NCBI GenBank assembly: GCA_002189035.1
Contig: NEEC01000034.1
Coordinates: forward strand, 1-64,000
Origin: Utricularia gibba
Taxonomy: Eukaryota > Streptophyta > Magnoliopsida > Lamiales > Lentibulariaceae
Reading direction: 5' to 3'
DNA length: 64,000 nucleotides
The notes under the pieces were generated by a model that was not told where the DNA came from, ran no database searches, and saw nothing but the letters and a program-made list of their open reading frames with translations. The position numbers were made by a program, and so were the translations under genes. Of the stretch, positions 12,201-26,005 are shown piece after piece. Within the stretch, counting starts at the first letter, position 1, and each line of letters opens with the position of its first letter.

Positions 12201-15200
12201 TGGAAAAAAGTCACATGTTACATCATGAATTTCGTGGCATCACTTATCCCAACACTGTTGTATACTCAGGATATGCGTAAATATTTATTTTTAACAAATC
12301 CGGTGCACGTGTGATTTTTCGGCTGCATCCCGAATGGTGATGCGCAATGAAATGACTATGTCGCACATCCTGGTCCACGAAGCACCTCTTCGAAACATGT
12401 AGAGCCTTACTCTTCATAGCACACCATTGGGAAGCTTTATTCGTGCTCCAAGTAATATCATATGGAGTTACGTTTTTCCGATAACTGTGGACATATTAAA
12501 AACAACCTCAACGAAAAGTGTCTTCCGTGTCCTTCCTTGGTGGCTGCGTCTAAGAATGTGCTTCTCGTTCTCGACATTGATGCAAATGGGATACACGGCA
12601 AAAGAATCAAATAGCCACTAGAGACATGGTGTATGGGAATGGTGCATCAAGAATCAGAAGTATCATAGCAACTAATTGAATCAATCAACAGCCAAAACAT
12701 ATGGTGTCAAACTTCATCGGATATGCGATCAAGATGGAAAAAAGTCACATGTTACATCATGAATTTCGTGGCATCACTTATCCCAACACTGTTGTATACT
12801 CAGGATATGCGTAAATATTTATTTTTAACAAATCCGGTGCACGTGTGATTTTTCGGCTGCATCCCGAATGGTGATGCGCAATGAAATGACTATGTCGCAC
12901 ATCCTGGTCCACGAAGCACCTCTTCGAAAACATGTAGAGCCTTACTCTTCATAGCACACCATTGGGAAGCTTTATTCGTGCTCCAAGTAATATCATATGG
13001 AGTTACGTTTTTCCGATAACTGTGGACATATTAAAAACAACCTCAACGAAAAGTGTCTTCCGTGTCCTTCCTTGGTGGCTGCGTCTAAGAATGTGCTTCT
13101 CGTTCTCGACATTGATGCAAATGGGATACACGGCAAAAGAATCAAATAGCCACTAGAGACATGGTGTATGGGAATGGTGCATCAAGAATCAGAAGTATCA
13201 TAGCAACTAATTGAATCAATCAACAGCCAAAACATATGGTGTCAAACTTCATCGGATATGCGATCAAGATGGAAAAAAGTCACATGTTACATCATGAATT
13301 TCGTGGCATCACTTATCCCAACACTGTTGTATACTCAGGATATGCGTAAATATTTATTTTTAACAAATCCGGTGCACGTGTGATTTTTCGGCTGCATCCC
13401 GAATGGTGATGCGCAATGAAATGACTATGTCGCACATCCTGGTCCACGAAGCACCTCTTCGAAAACATGTAGAGCCTTACTCTTCATAGCACACCATTGG
13501 GAAGCTTTATTCGTGCTCCAAGTAATATCATATGGAGTTACGTTTTTCCGATAACTGTGGACATATTAAAAACAACCTCAACGAAAAGTGTCTTCCGTGT
13601 CCTTCCTTGGTGGCTGCGTCTAAGAATGTGCTTCTCGTTCTCGACATTGATGCAAATGGGATACACGGCAAAAGAATCAAATAGCCACTAGAGACATGGT
13701 GTATGGGAATGGTGCATCAAGAATCAGAAGTATCATAGCAACTAATTGAATCAATCAACAGCCAAAACATATGGTGTCAAACTTCATCGGATATGCGATC
13801 AAGATGGAAAAAAGTCACATGTTACATCATGAATTTCGTGGCATCACTTATCCCAACACTGTTGTATACTCAGGATATGCGTAAATATTTATTTTTAACA
13901 AATCCGGTGCACGTGTGATTTTTCGGCTGCATCCCGAATGGTGATGCGCAATGAAATGACTATGTCGCACATCCTGGTCCACGAAGCACCTCTTCGAAAA
14001 CATGTAGAGCCTTACTCTTCATAGCACACCATTGGGAAGCTTTATTCGTGCTCCAAGTAATATCATATGGAGTTACGTTTTTCCGATAACTGTGGACATA
14101 TTAAAAACAACCTCAACGAAAAGTGTCTTCCGTGTCCTTCCTTGGTGGCTGCGTCTAAGAATGTGCTTCTCGTTCTCGACATTGATGCAAATGGGATACA
14201 CGGCAAAAGAATCAAATAGCCACTAGAGACATGGTGTATGGGAATGGTGCATCAAGAATCAGAAGTATCATAGCAACTAATTGAATCAATCAACAGCCAA
14301 AACATATGGTGTCAAACTTCATCGGATATGCGATCAAGATGGAAAAAAGTCACATGTTACATCATGAATTTCGTGGCATCACTTATCCCAACACTGTTGT
14401 ATACTCAGGATATGCGTAAATATTTATTTTTAACAAATCCGGTGCACGTGTGATTTTTCGGCTGCATCCCGAATGGTGATGCGCAATGAAATGACTATGT
14501 CGCACATCCTGGTCCACGAAGCACCTCTTCGAAAACATGTAGAGCCTTACTCTTCATAGCACACCATTGGGAAGCTTTATTCGTGCTCCAAGTAATATCA
14601 TATGGAGTTACGTTTTTCCGATAACTGTGGACATATTAAAAACAACCTCAACGAAAAGTGTCTTCCGTGTCCTTCCTTGGTGGCTGCGTCTAAGAATGTG
14701 CTTCTCGTTCTCGACATTGATGCAAATGGGATACACGGCAAAAGAATCAAATAGCCACTAGAGACATGGTGTATGGGAATGGTGCATCAAGAATCAGAAG
14801 TATCATAGCAACTAATTGAATCAATCAACAGCCAAAACATATGGTGTCAAACTTCATCGGATATGCGATCAAGATGGAAAAAAGTCACATGTTACATCAT
14901 GAATTTCGTGGCATCACTTATCCCAACACTGTTGTATACTCAGGATATGCGTAAATATTTATTTTTAACAAATCCGGTGCACGTGTGATTTTTCGGCTGC
15001 ATCCCGAATGGTGATGCGCAATGAAATGACTATGTCGCACATCCTGGTCCACGAAGCACCTCTTCGAAACATGTAGAGCCTTACTCTTCATAGCACACCA
15101 TTGGGAAGCTTTATTCGTGCTCCAAGTAATATCATATGGAGTTACGTTTTTCCGATAACTGTGGACATATTAAAAACAACCTCAACGAAAAGTGTCTTCC

Positions 15201-18200
15201 GTGTCCTTCCTTGGTGGCTGCGTCTAAGAATGTGCTTCTCGTTCTCGACATTGATGCAAATGGGATACACGGCAAAAGAATCAAATAGCCACTAGAGACA
15301 TGGTGTATGGGAATGGTGCATCAAGAATCAGAAGTATCATAGCAACTAATTGAATCAATCAACAGCCAAAACATATGGTGTCAAACTTCATCGGATATGC
15401 GATCAAGATGGAAAAAAGTCACATGTTACATCATGAATTTCGTGGCATCACTTATCCCAACACTGTTGTATACTCAGGATATGCGTAAATATTTATTTTT
15501 AACAAATCCGGTGCACGTGTGATTTTTCGGCTGCATCCCGAATGGTGATGCGCAATGAAATGACTATGTCGCACATCCTGGTCCACGAAGCACCTCTTCG
15601 AAAACATGTAGAGCCTTACTCTTCATAGCACACCATTGGGAAGCTTTATTCGTGCTCCAAGTAATATCATATGGAGTTACGTTTTTCCGATAACTGTGGA
15701 CATATTAAAAACAACCTCAACGAAAAGTGTCTTCCGTGTCCTTCCTTGGTGGCTGCGTCTAAGAATGTGCTTCTCGTTCTCGACATTGATGCAAATGGGA
15801 TACACGGCAAAAGAATCAAATAGCCACTAGAGACATGGTGTATGGGAATGGTGCATCAAGAATCAGAAGTATCATAGCAACTAATTGAATCAATCAACAG
15901 CCAAAACATATGGTGTCAAACTTCATCGGATATGCGATCAAGATGGAAAAAAGTCACATGTTACATCATGAATTTCGTGGCATCACTTATCCCAACACTG
16001 TTGTATACTCAGGATATGCGTAAATATTTATTTTTAACAAATCCGGTGCACGTGTGATTTTTCGGCTGCATCCCGAATGGTGATGCGCAATGAAATGACT
16101 ATGTCGCACATCCTGGTCCACGAAGCACCTCTTCGAAACATGTAGAGCCTTACTCTTCATAGCACACCATTGGGAAGCTTTATTCGTGCTCCAAGTAATA
16201 TCATATGGAGTTACGTTTTTCCGATAACTGTGGACATATTAAAAACAACCTCAACGAAAAGTGTCTTCCGTGTCCTTCCTTGGTGGCTGCGTCTAAGAAT
16301 GTGCTTCTCGTTCTCGACATTGATGCAAATGGGATACACGGCAAAAGAATCAAATAGCCACTAGAGACATGGTGTATGGGAATGGTGCATCAAGAATCAG
16401 AAGTATCATAGCAACTAATTGAATCAATCAACAGCCAAAACATATGGTGTCAAACTTCATCGGATATGCGATCAAGATGGAAAAAAGTCACATGTTACAT
16501 CATGAATTTCGTGGCATCACTTATCCCAACACTGTTGTATACTCAGGATATGCGTAAATATTTATTTTTAACAAATCCGGTGCACGTGTGATTTTTCGGC
16601 TGCATCCCGAATGGTGATGCGCAATGAAATGACTATGTCGCACATCCTGGTCCACGAAGCACCTCTTCGAAAACATGTAGAGCCTTACTCTTCATAGCAC
16701 ACCATTGGGAAGCTTTATTCGTGCTCCAAGTAATATCATATGGAGTTACGTTTTTCCGATAACTGTGGACATATTAAAAACAACCTCAACGAAAAGTGTC
16801 TTCCGTGTCCTTCCTTGGTGGCTGCGTCTAAGAATGTGCTTCTCGTTCTCGACATTGATGCAAATGGGATACACGGCAAAAGAATCAAATAGCCACTAGA
16901 GACATGGTGTATGGGAATGGTGCATCAAGAATCAGAAGTATCATAGCAACTAATTGAATCAATCAACAGCCAAAACATATGGTGTCAAACTTCATCGGAT
17001 ATGCGATCAAGATGGAAAAAAGTCACATGTTACATCATGAATTTCGTGGCATCACTTATCCCAACACTGTTGTATACTCAGGATATGCGTAAATATTTAT
17101 TTTTAACAAATCCGGTGCACGTGTGATTTTTCGGCTGCATCCCGAATGGTGATGCGCAATGAAATGACTATGTCGCACATCCTGGTCCACGAAGCACCTC
17201 TTCGAAACATGTAGAGCCTTACTCTTCATAGCACACCATTGGGAAGCTTTATTCGTGCTCCAAGTAATATCATATGGAGTTACGTTTTCCGATAACTGTG
17301 GACATATTAAAAACAACCTCAACGAAAAGTGTCTTCCGTGTCCTTCCTTGGTGGCTGCGTCTAAGAATGTGCTTCTCGTTCTCGACATTGATGCAAATGG
17401 GATACACGGCAAAAGAATCAAATAGCCACTAGAGACATGGTGTATGGGAATGGTGCATCAAGAATCAGAAGTATCATAGCAACTAATTGAATCAATCAAC
17501 AGCCAAAACATATGGTGTCAAACTTCATCGGATATGCGATCAAGATGGAAAAAAGTCACATGTTACATCATGAATTTCGTGGCATCACTTATCCCAACAC
17601 TGTTGTATACTCAGGATATGCGTAAATATTTATTTTTAACAAATCCGGTGCACGTGTGATTTTTCGGCTGCATCCCGAATGGTGATGCGCAATGAAATGA
17701 CTATGTCGCACATCCTGGTCCACGAAGCACCTCTTCGAAAACATGTAGAGCCTTACTCTTCATAGCACACCATTGGGAAGCTTTATTCGTGCTCCAAGTA
17801 ATATCATATGGAGTTACGTTTTTCCGATAACTGTGGACATATTAAAAACAACCTCAACGAAAAGTGTCTTCCGTGTCCTTCCTTGGTGGCTGCGTCTAAG
17901 AATGTGCTTCTCGTTCTCGACATTGATGCAAATGGGATACACGGCAAAAGAATCAAATAGCCACTAGAGACATGGTGTATGGGAATGGTGCATCAAGAAT
18001 CAGAAGTATCATAGCAACTAATTGAATCAATCAACAGCCAAAACATATGGTGTCAAACTTCATCGGATATGCGATCAAGATGGAAAAAAGTCACATGTTA
18101 CATCATGAATTTCGTGGCATCACTTATCCCAACACTGTTGTATACTCAGGATATGCGTAAATATTTATTTTTAACAAATCCGGTGCACGTGTGATTTTTC

Positions 18201-21200
18201 GGCTGCATCCCGAATGGTGATGCGCAATGAAATGACTATGTCGCACATCCTGGTCCACGAAGCACCTCTTCGAAACATGTAGAGCCTTACTCTTCATAGC
18301 ACACCATTGGGAAGCTTTATTCGTGCTCCAAGTAATATCATATGGAGTTACGTTTTTCCGATAACTGTGGACATATTAAAAACAACCTCAACGAAAAGTG
18401 TCTTCCGTGTCCTTCCTTGGTGGCTGCGTCTAAGAATGTGCTTCTCGTTCTCGACATTGATGCAAATGGGATACACGGCAAAAGAATCAAATAGCCACTA
18501 GAGACATGGTGTATGGGAATGGTGCATCAAGAATCAGAAGTATCATAGCAACTAATTGAATCAATCAACAGCCAAAACATATGGTGTCAAACTTCATCGG
18601 ATATGCGATCAAGATGGAAAAAAGTCACATGTTACATCATGAATTTCGTGGCATCACTTATCCCAACACTGTTGTATACTCAGGATATGCGTAAATATTT
18701 ATTTTTAACAAATCCGGTGCACGTGTGATTTTTCGGCTGCATCCCGAATGGTGATGCGCAATGAAATGACTATGTCGCACATCCTGGTCCACGAAGCACC
18801 TCTTCGAAAACATGTAGAGCCTTACTCTTCATAGCACACCATTGGGAAGCTTTATTCGTGCTCCAAGTAATATCATATGGAGTTACGTTTTTCCGATAAC
18901 TGTGGACATATTAAAAACAACCTCAACGAAAAGTGTCTTCCGTGTCCTTCCTTGGTGGCTGCGTCTAAGAATGTGCTTCTCGTTCTCGACATTGATGCAA
19001 ATGGGATACACGGCAAAAGAATCAAATAGCCACTAGAGACATGGTGTATGGGAATGGTGCATCAAGAATCAGAAGTATCATAGCAACTAATTGAATCAAT
19101 CAACAGCCAAAACATATGGTGTCAAACTTCATCGGATATGCGATCAAGATGGAAAAAAGTCACATGTTACATCATGAATTTCGTGGCATCACTTATCCCA
19201 ACACTGTTGTATACTCAGGATATGCGTAAATATTTATTTTTAACAAATCCGGTGCACGTGTGATTTTTCGGCTGCATCCCGAATGGTGATGCGCAATGAA
19301 ATGACTATGTCGCACATCCTGGTCCACGAAGCACCTCTTCGAAAACATGTAGAGCCTTACTCTTCATAGCACACCATTGGGAAGCTTTATTCGTGCTCCA
19401 AGTAATATCATATGGAGTTACGTTTTTCCGATAACTGTGGACATATTAAAAACAACCTCAACGAAAAGTGTCTTCCGTGTCCTTCCTTGGTGGCTGCGTC
19501 TAAGAATGTGCTTCTCGTTCTCGACATTGATGCAAATGGGATACACGGCAAAAGAATCAAATAGCCACTAGAGACATGGTGTATGGGAATGGTGCATCAA
19601 GAATCAGAAGTATCATAGCAACTAATTGAATCAATCAACAGCCAAAACATATGGTGTCAAACTTCATCGGATATGCGATCAAGATGGAAAAAAGTCACAT
19701 GTTACATCATGAATTTCGTGGCATCACTTATCCCAACACTGTTGTATACTCAGGATATGCGTAAATATTTATTTTTAACAAATCCGGTGCACGTGTGATT
19801 TTTCGGCTGCATCCCGAATGGTGATGCGCAATGAAATGACTATGTCGCACATCCTGGTCCACGAAGCACCTCTTCGAAACATGTAGAGCCTTACTCTTCA
19901 TAGCACACCATTGGGAAGCTTTATTCGTGCTCCAAGTAATATCATATGGAGTTACGTTTTTCCGATAACTGTGGACATATTAAAAACAACCTCAACGAAA
20001 AGTGTCTTCCGTGTCCTTCCTTGGTGGCTGCGTCTAAGAATGTGCTTCTCGTTCTCGACATTGATGCAAATGGGATACACGGCAAAAGAATCAAATAGCC
20101 ACTAGAGACATGGTGTATGGGAATGGTGCATCAAGAATCAGAAGTATCATAGCAACTAATTGAATCAATCAACAGCCAAAACATATGGTGTCAAACTTCA
20201 TCGGATATGCGATCAAGATGGAAAAAAGTCACATGTTACATCATGAATTTCGTGGCATCACTTATCCCAACACTGTTGTATACTCAGGATATGCGTAAAT
20301 ATTTATTTTTAACAAATCCGGTGCACGTGTGATTTTTCGGCTGCATCCCGAATGGTGATGCGCAATGAAATGACTATGTCGCACATCCTGGTCCACGAAG
20401 CACCTCTTCGAAAACATGTAGAGCCTTACTCTTCATAGCACACCATTGGGAAGCTTTATTCGTGCTCCAAGTAATATCATATGGAGTTACGTTTTTCCGA
20501 TAACTGTGGACATATTAAAAACAACCTCAACGAAAAGTGTCTTCCGTGTCCTTCCTTGGTGGCTGCGTCTAAGAATGTGCTTCTCGTTCTCGACATTGAT
20601 GCAAATGGGATACACGGCAAAAGAATCAAATAGCCACTAGAGACATGGTGTATGGGAATGGTGCATCAAGAATCAGAAGTATCATAGCAACTAATTGAAT
20701 CAATCAACAGCCAAAACATATGGTGTCAAACTTCATCGGATATGCGATCAAGATGGAAAAAAGTCACATGTTACATCATGAATTTCGTGGCATCACTTAT
20801 CCCAACACTGTTGTATACTCAGGATATGCGTAAATATTTATTTTTAACAAATCCGGTGCACGTGTGATTTTTCGGCTGCATCCCGAATGGTGATGCGCAA
20901 TGAAATGACTATGTCGCACATCCTGGTCCACGAAGCACCTCTTCGAAACATGTAGAGCCTTACTCTTCATAGCACACCATTGGGAAGCTTTATTCGTGCT
21001 CCAAGTAATATCATATGGAGTTACGTTTTTCCGATAACTGTGGACATATTAAAAACAACCTCAACGAAAAGTGTCTTCCGTGTCCTTCCTTGGTGGCTGC
21101 GTCTAAGAATGTGCTTCTCGTTCTCGACATTGATGCAAATGGGATACACGGCAAAAGAATCAAATAGCCACTAGAGACATGGTGTATGGGAATGGTGCAT

Positions 21201-22048
21201 CAAGAATCAGAAGTATCATAGCAACTAATTGAATCAATCAACAGCCAAAACATATGGTGTCAAACTTCATCGGATATGCGATCAAGATGGAAAAAAGTCA
21301 CATGTTACATCATGAATTTCGTGGCATCACTTATCCCAACACTGTTGTATACTCAGGATATGCGTAAATATTTATTTTTAACAAATCCGGTGCACGTGTG
21401 ATTTTTCGGCTGCATCCCGAATGGTGATGCGCAATGAAATGACTATGTCGCACATCCTGGTCCACGAAGCACCTCTTCGAAAACATGTAGAGCCTTACTC
21501 TTCATAGCACACCATTGGGAAGCTTTATTCGTGCTCCAAGTAATATCATATGGAGTTACGTTTTTCCGATAACTGTGGACATATTAAAAACAACCTCAAC
21601 GAAAAGTGTCTTCCGTGTCCTTCCTTGGTGGCTGCGTCTAAGAATGTGCTTCTCGTTCTCGACATTGATGCAAATGGGATACACGGCAAAAGAATCAAAT
21701 AGCCACTAGAGACATGGTGTATGGGAATGGTGCATCAAGAATCAGAAGTATCATAGCAACTAATTGAATCAATCAACAGCCAAAACATATGGTGTCAAAC
21801 TTCATCGGATATGCGATCAAGATGGAAAAAAGTCACATGTTACATCATGAATTTCGTGGCATCACTTATCCCAACACTGTTGTATACTCAGGATATGCGT
21901 AAATATTTATTTTTAACAAATCCGGTGCACGTGTGATTTTTCGGCTGCATCCCGAATGGTGATGCGCAATGAAATGACTATGTCGCACATCCTGGTCCAC
22001 GAAGCACCTCTTCGAAACATGTAGAGCCTTACTCTTCATAGCACACCA

Positions 22049-22622
22049 TTGGGAAGCTTTATTCGTGCTCCAAGTAATATCATATGGAGTTACGTTTTTC
22101 CGATAACTGTGGACATATTAAAAACAACCTCAACGAAAAGTGTCTTCCGTGTCCTTCCTTGGTGGCTGCGTCTAAGAATGTGCTTCTCGTTCTCGACATT
22201 GATGCAAATGGGATCACACTAGAGACAATGGGAATGGTGCATCAAGAATCAGAAGTATCATAGCAACTAATTGAATCAATCAACAGCCAAAACACATGGT
22301 GTCCCATGGGCATCACTGCTCAGCGTAAATCAAATACGTGTGAAAATTGTGTCAATGACCGTGGGTGTCAAACTTCATCGGATATGCGATCAAGATGGAA
22401 AAAAGTCACATGTTACATCATGAATTTCGTGGCATCACTTATCCCAACACTGTTGTATACTCAGGATATGCGTAAATATTTATTTTTAACAAATCCGGTG
22501 CACGTGTGATTTTTCGGCTGCATCCCGAATGGTGATGCGCAATGAAATGACTATGTCGCACATCCTGGTCCACGAAGCACCTCTTCGAAAACATGTAGAG
22601 CCTTACTCTTCATAGCACACCA
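22049..22622. repeat. Rearranged unit: 27 bp net loss and 66 bp net insertion
   Basis: This unit is 574 bp long. Near 22215-22230 about 27 bp are missing between GGGAT and AATGGGAATGG. From about 22294 to 22365 there is a net insertion of about 66 bp between ACACATGGTGTC and GGTGTCAAACTTC. The insert is not obviously foreign: it contains GGCATCACT, GCGTAAAT, CAAAT and ACGTGTGA in the order in which they occur later in the monomer, with the bases between them missing, so it looks like a compressed second copy of the monomer's 3' part. An open frame with an ATG at 22306 (67 codons) runs through the insert into ordinary repeat; I do not regard it as a gene. Confidence 0.85.
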
Positions 22623-23331
22623 TTGGGAAGCTTTATTCGTGCTCCAAGTAATATCATATGGAGTTACGTTTTCCGATAACTGTGGACATATTAAAAACAA
22701 CCTCAACGAAAAGTGTCTTCCGTGTCCTTCCTTGGTGGCTGCGTCTTCTCGTTCTCGACATTGATGCAAATGGGATACACGGCAAAAGAATCAAATAGCC
22801 ACTAGAGACATGGTGTATGGGAATGGTGCATCAAGAATCAGAAGTATCATAGCAACTAATTGAATCAATCAACAGCCAAAACATATGGTGTCAAACTTCA
22901 TCGGATATGCGATCAAGCGTGAAAAAAGCACTTCTCGTTCTCGACATTGATGCAAATGGGATACACGGCAAAAGAATCAAATAGCCACTAGAGACATGGT
23001 GTATGGGAATGGTGCATCAAGAATCAGAAGTATCATAGCAACTAATTGAATCAATCAACAGCCAAAACATATGGTGTCAAACTTCATCGGATATGCGATC
23101 AAGATGGAAAAAAGTCACATGTTACATCATGAATTTCGTGGCATCACTTATCCCAACACTGTTGTATACTCAGGATATGCGTAAATATTTATTTTTAACA
23201 AATCCGGTGCACGTGTGATTTTTCGGCTGCATCCCGAATGGTGATGCGCAATGAAATGACTATGTCGCACATCCTGGTCCACGAAGCACCTCTTCGAAAA
23301 CATGTAGAGCCTTACTCTTCATAGCACACCA
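22623..23331. repeat. Unit with 186 bp partial tandem duplication
   Basis: The spacing is 709 bp. GCGTC joins directly to TTCTCG near 22745, with loss of 11 bp, and the T-run near 22670 has four T. After GATCAAG (about 22918) the sequence reads CGTGAAAAAAGCA and then restarts at CTTCTCGTTCTCG at 22931, repeating the segment that began at 22745. The offset of 186 bp, minus 11 and 1, accounts for the full length. The restart point falls in the same CTTCTCG stretch at which many other units are broken. Confidence 0.88.
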
Positions 23332-26005
23332 TTGGGAAGCTTTATTCGTGCTCCAAGTAATATCATATGGAGTTACGTTTTTCCGATAACTGTGGACATA
23401 TTAAAAACAACCTCAACGAAAAGTGTCTTCCGTGTCCTTCCTTGGTGGCTGCGTCTAAGAATGTGCTTCTCGTTCTCGACATTGATGCAAATGGGATACA
23501 CGGCAAAAGAATCAAATAGCCACTAGAGACATGGTGTATGGGAATGGTGCATCAAGAATCAGAAGTATCATAGCAACTAATTGAATCAATCAACAGCCAA
23601 AACATATGGTGTCAAACTTCATCGGATATGCGATCAAGATGGAAAAAAGTCACATGTTACATCATGAATTTCGTGGCATCACTTATCCCAACACTGTTGT
23701 ATACTCAGGATATGCGTAAATATTTATTTTTAACAAATCCGGTGCACGTGTGATTTTTCGGCTGCATCCCGAATGGTGATGCGCAATGAAATGACTATGT
23801 CGCACATCCTGGTCCACGAAGCACCTCTTCGAAACATGTAGAGCCTTACTCTTCATAGCACACCATTGGGAAGCTTTATTCGTGCTCCAAGTAATATCAT
23901 ATGGAGTTACGTTTTTCCGATAACTGTGGACATATTAAAAACAACCTCAACGAAAAGTGTCTTCCGTGTCCTTCCTTGGTGGCTGCGTCTAAGAATGTGC
24001 TTCTCGTTCTCGACATTGATGCAAATGGGATACACGGCAAAAGAATCAAATAGCCACTAGAGACATGGTGTATGGGAATGGTGCATCAAGAATCAGAAGT
24101 ATCATAGCAACTAATTGAATCAATCAACAGCCAAAACATATGGTGTCAAACTTCATCGGATATGCGATCAAGATGGAAAAAAGTCACATGTTACATCATG
24201 AATTTCGTGGCATCACTTATCCCAACACTGTTGTATACTCAGGATATGCGTAAATATTTATTTTTAACAAATCCGGTGCACGTGTGATTTTTCGGCTGCA
24301 TCCCGAATGGTGATGCGCAATGAAATGACTATGTCGCACATCCTGGTCCACGAAGCACCTCTTCGAAAACATGTAGAGCCTTACTCTTCATAGCACACCA
24401 TTGGGAAGCTTTATTCGTGCTCCAAGTAATATCATATGGAGTTACGTTTTTCCGATAACTGTGGACATATTAAAAACAACCTCAACGAAAAGTGTCTTCC
24501 GTGTCCTTCCTTGGTGGCTGCGTCTAAGAATGTGCTTCTCGTTCTCGACATTGATGCAAATGGGATACACGGCAAAAGAATCAAATAGCCACTAGAGACA
24601 TGGTGTATGGGAATGGTGCATCAAGAATCAGAAGTATCATAGCAACTAATTGAATCAATCAACAGCCAAAACATATGGTGTCAAACTTCATCGGATATGC
24701 GATCAAGATGGAAAAAAGTCACATGTTACATCATGAATTTCGTGGCATCACTTATCCCAACACTGTTGTATACTCAGGATATGCGTAAATATTTATTTTT
24801 AACAAATCCGGTGCACGTGTGATTTTTCGGCTGCATCCCGAATGGTGATGCGCAATGAAATGACTATGTCGCACATCCTGGTCCACGAAGCACCTCTTCG
24901 AAAACATGTAGAGCCTTACTCTTCATAGCACACCATTGGGAAGCTTTATTCGTGCTCCAAGTAATATCATATGGAGTTACGTTTTTCCGATAACTGTGGA
25001 CATATTAAAAACAACCTCAACGAAAAGTGTCTTCCGTGTCCTTCCTTGGTGGCTGCGTCTAAGAATGTGCTTCTCGTTCTCGACATTGATGCAAATGGGA
25101 TACACGGCAAAAGAATCAAATAGCCACTAGAGACATGGTGTATGGGAATGGTGCATCAAGAATCAGAAGTATCATAGCAACTAATTGAATCAATCAACAG
25201 CCAAAACATATGGTGTCAAACTTCATCGGATATGCGATCAAGATGGAAAAAAGTCACATGTTACATCATGAATTTCGTGGCATCACTTATCCCAACACTG
25301 TTGTATACTCAGGATATGCGTAAATATTTATTTTTAACAAATCCGGTGCACGTGTGATTTTTCGGCTGCATCCCGAATGGTGATGCGCAATGAAATGACT
25401 ATGTCGCACATCCTGGTCCACGAAGCACCTCTTCGAAAACATGTAGAGCCTTACTCTTCATAGCACACCATTGGGAAGCTTTATTCGTGCTCCAAGTAAT
25501 ATCATATGGAGTTACGTTTTTCCGATAACTGTGGACATATTAAAAACAACCTCAACGAAAAGTGTCTTCCGTGTCCTTCCTTGGTGGCTGCGTCTAAGAA
25601 TGTGCTTCTCGTTCTCGACATTGATGCAAATGGGATACACGGCAAAAGAATCAAATAGCCACTAGAGACATGGTGTATGGGAATGGTGCATCAAGAATCA
25701 GAAGTATCATAGCAACTAATTGAATCAATCAACAGCCAAAACATATGGTGTCAAACTTCATCGGATATGCGATCAAGATGGAAAAAAGTCACATGTTACA
25801 TCATGAATTTCGTGGCATCACTTATCCCAACACTGTTGTATACTCAGGATATGCGTAAATATTTATTTTTAACAAATCCGGTGCACGTGTGATTTTTCGG
25901 CTGCATCCCGAATGGTGATGCGCAATGAAATGACTATGTCGCACATCCTGGTCCACGAAGCACCTCTTCGAAAACATGTAGAGCCTTACTCTTCATAGCA
26001 CACCA
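23332..26005. repeat. Clean satellite block, 5 units
   Basis: Unit starts are 23332, 23866, 24401, 24936 and 25471. Only the boundary before 23866 carries the three-A allele. No gene or other element is visible. Confidence 0.95.

Larger units (their letters stand above)
2805..22048. repeat. Clean satellite block, 36 canonical units
   Basis: Thirty-six consecutive units cover 19,244 bp, 16 bp less than 36 times 535. The shortfall is fully explained by 13 boundaries with three instead of four A after TTCG (before the unit starts at 3874, 5478, 6547, 9755, 11893, 12427, 15101, 16170, 17239, 18307, 19911, 20980 and 22049) and by three units with four instead of five T in the TTACG-T-run-CCG motif (units starting at 6547, 9755 and 17239). 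No insertion, duplication or larger deletion was seen. It is the longest uninterrupted homogeneous stretch in the window and contains no gene. Confidence 0.96.

Noticed and set aside
22306-22509. 67-codon plus-strand frame with a true ATG and several cysteines
   Set aside because: It arises from the rearranged insert and continues into ordinary satellite sequence; no domain, no start context, no conservation.
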